Source: an uncultured Erysipelotrichaceae bacterium | GTDB taxonomy: Bacteria > Bacillota_I > Bacilli_A > Erysipelotrichales > Coprobacillaceae | DNA: 6,582 bases | Direction: 5' to 3' | NCBI GenBank assembly: GCA_945981915.1 | Contig: CAMFRJ010000072.1 | Span: forward strand, 1-6,582 | In this document: positions 5,881 to 6,582 of the stretch, piece by piece | Numbering within the stretch: position 1 is the stretch's first letter | Layout of the letters: the number at the start of each line of letters is the position of its first letter | Program-made: the position numbers and the translations under genes | Notes under the pieces: model-generated | What the model was told of the DNA's origin: nothing | What the model saw: the letters and a program-made list of their open reading frames with translations, nothing else | The model's database searches: none

Positions 5881-6465
5881 ATGGTAGATAATCGTAGGGT
5901 AAAAATCACCAAATTAATGTTGCAAGAAGCATTAATTGATTTGCTTCAAGAAAAAGCATTAGAAAATATTTCTGTTAGAGAACTTGTGAATAAAGCAGAT
6001 ATCAATCGATCTACTTTTTATTCGCATTATGATACCATTTATGATTTATTATATAGTATAACCGAGAAATATATGAAAAAAATTATTTTTCCAAATAAGG
6101 TGCATGACTCATCGTTAACAGAACACATTGAACTATTAAGGTTTATGAAATCAAATAGAAAAGCTTATTTAGCTTTAATTAGAACTGGACAATTTTTGGA
6201 TTATTTGATTGACAAATCTTTATTAATCTTTGATAGTAATGAAATGTCATATAGAATGCTCAAAAAGGAATACAAATCAGCTTATGAAACTATGGTTCAA
6301 TATAGCTGCGCTGGTACTGTACAAACTATTCGTTTATTTTTAGAAGATAAATTAGAATTAACGACTGCTGAAGTGGCTACTTTGTTATATAATACACAGG
6401 AGGTTACCTATCATGTCTTGCTCGATTTTCAAAATGAAAAAATAAAAAGATTAAAAATTACTTAA
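5881..6465 (+). CDS. TetR/AcrR-family transcriptional regulator
   Basis: This is a one-component DNA-binding regulator of 194 residues, the normal family length. The N-terminal helix-turn-helix runs from about 8 to 57: a first helix with ITKLMLQEALIDLLQEK, then LENISVRELVNKADINRSTFYSHY, where INRSTFYSHY (about 42-51) is the recognition helix and the highly typical end of the TetR_N domain. The rest (about 60-194) is helical and divergent, as expected for a ligand-binding and dimerisation domain; the ligand is unknown. ATG 5881 aligns with the usual family start. The ribosome binding site is weak (GGTAGG, 5865-5870, 10 bases upstream), so translation may be coupled to the dehydrogenase ending at 5858. 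It probably represses its own unit through the palindrome at 4820-4837. That is inferred from layout only. Confidence 0.9.
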   Translation: MVDNRRVKITKLMLQEALIDLLQEKALENISVRELVNKADINRSTFYSHYDTIYDLLYSITEKYMKKIIFPNKVHDSSLTEHIELLRFMKSNRKAYLALIRTGQFLDYLIDKSLLIFDSNEMSYRMLKKEYKSAYETMVQYSCAGTVQTIRLFLEDKLELTTAEVATLLYNTQEVTYHVLLDFQNEKIKRLKIT

Positions 6466-6503
6466 TTGATTATTTGAAAGAGGTAATGATAATTCTTTAC
6501 GCT

Positions 6504-6582
6504 TTATGAATATAAAAAGCCAAATTTATTTATGTACTCTAAACTTTGATAGGGTTCTATCGAGATAGTATTTAAAGCTTTA
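6504..6582 (-). CDS. Possible 3' end of a convergent gene of unknown function (partial)
   Basis: Read on the minus strand, the frame is open from the window edge for 25 codons and ends at a TAA (forward 6504-6506). The peptide contains ISIEPYQSLEYINKFGF and has a protein-like mix of residues. It would converge on the TetR gene with a 38-base gap. I do not recognise the family. At this base composition a 25-codon open stretch can arise by chance, and there is no terminator between the two genes. Confidence 0.25.
   Translation of the reverse strand, partial: KALNTISIEPYQSLEYINKFGFLYS

Noticed and set aside
6548..6561. GATAG/CTATC hairpin as a terminator for the TetR gene
   Set aside because: It has only 5 base pairs and no T-run on either side.
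1..6582. CRISPR array, tRNA, rRNA or intact insertion sequence
   Set aside because: There are no regularly spaced repeats, no cloverleaf or rRNA-like segments, and no transposase frame flanked by terminal repeats.

Overview
The window is AT-rich, uses AAGGAGG-type ribosome binding sites, and carries a classical tRNA-dependent T-box leader. All four protein genes end in TAA, and their tryptophans are read from TGG. This points to a low-GC Firmicute with the standard genetic code. The style of the leucyl-tRNA synthetase and regulator fits gut Erysipelotrichia/Coprobacillaceae-type bacteria, but that placement is an inference and no species can be named.

Layout from left to right, all genes on the + strand. 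(1) Positions 1-1632 hold the 3' part of a fused ABC transporter, an ATPase followed by a four-helix FtsX/MacB-type permease. Its true start lies outside the window. (2) Positions 1640-1906 hold a promoter and a leucine T-box riboswitch (specifier CTC), whose antiterminator and terminator are both readable. (3) leuS (1921-4338) follows and ends at a very long hairpin terminator. Its LeuRS has a diverged threonine-rich editing motif (TTCIET) and a diverged KMSKS loop (KMGKR). (4) A 518-base intergenic stretch (4339-4856) holds the leuS terminator, small inverted repeats and a second terminator-like hairpin. It also holds a strong ribosome binding site in front of a 9-codon frame, and a hydrophobic open frame in the same register about 100 bases further on. 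This may be a decayed small membrane peptide gene. (5) Positions 4778-6465 hold a promoter, a perfect 18-bp palindrome, a zinc-type medium-chain dehydrogenase (4857-5858) and a TetR-family regulator (5881-6465). They look like a two-gene, probably self-regulated unit. (6) The right edge has no clear terminator. A short open frame on the minus strand runs off the window and may be the end of a convergent gene.

Functionally there are three independent units: an export/sensing ABC system cut by the window edge, a housekeeping synthetase controlled by uncharged tRNA-Leu, and an inducible-looking dehydrogenase/TetR pair. I see no RNA genes other than the T-box leader, no CRISPR array and no intact mobile element. 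The least ordinary signals are the LeuRS motif divergences, the palindrome just downstream of the dehydrogenase promoter, and the possible small-peptide remnant between leuS and the dehydrogenase.
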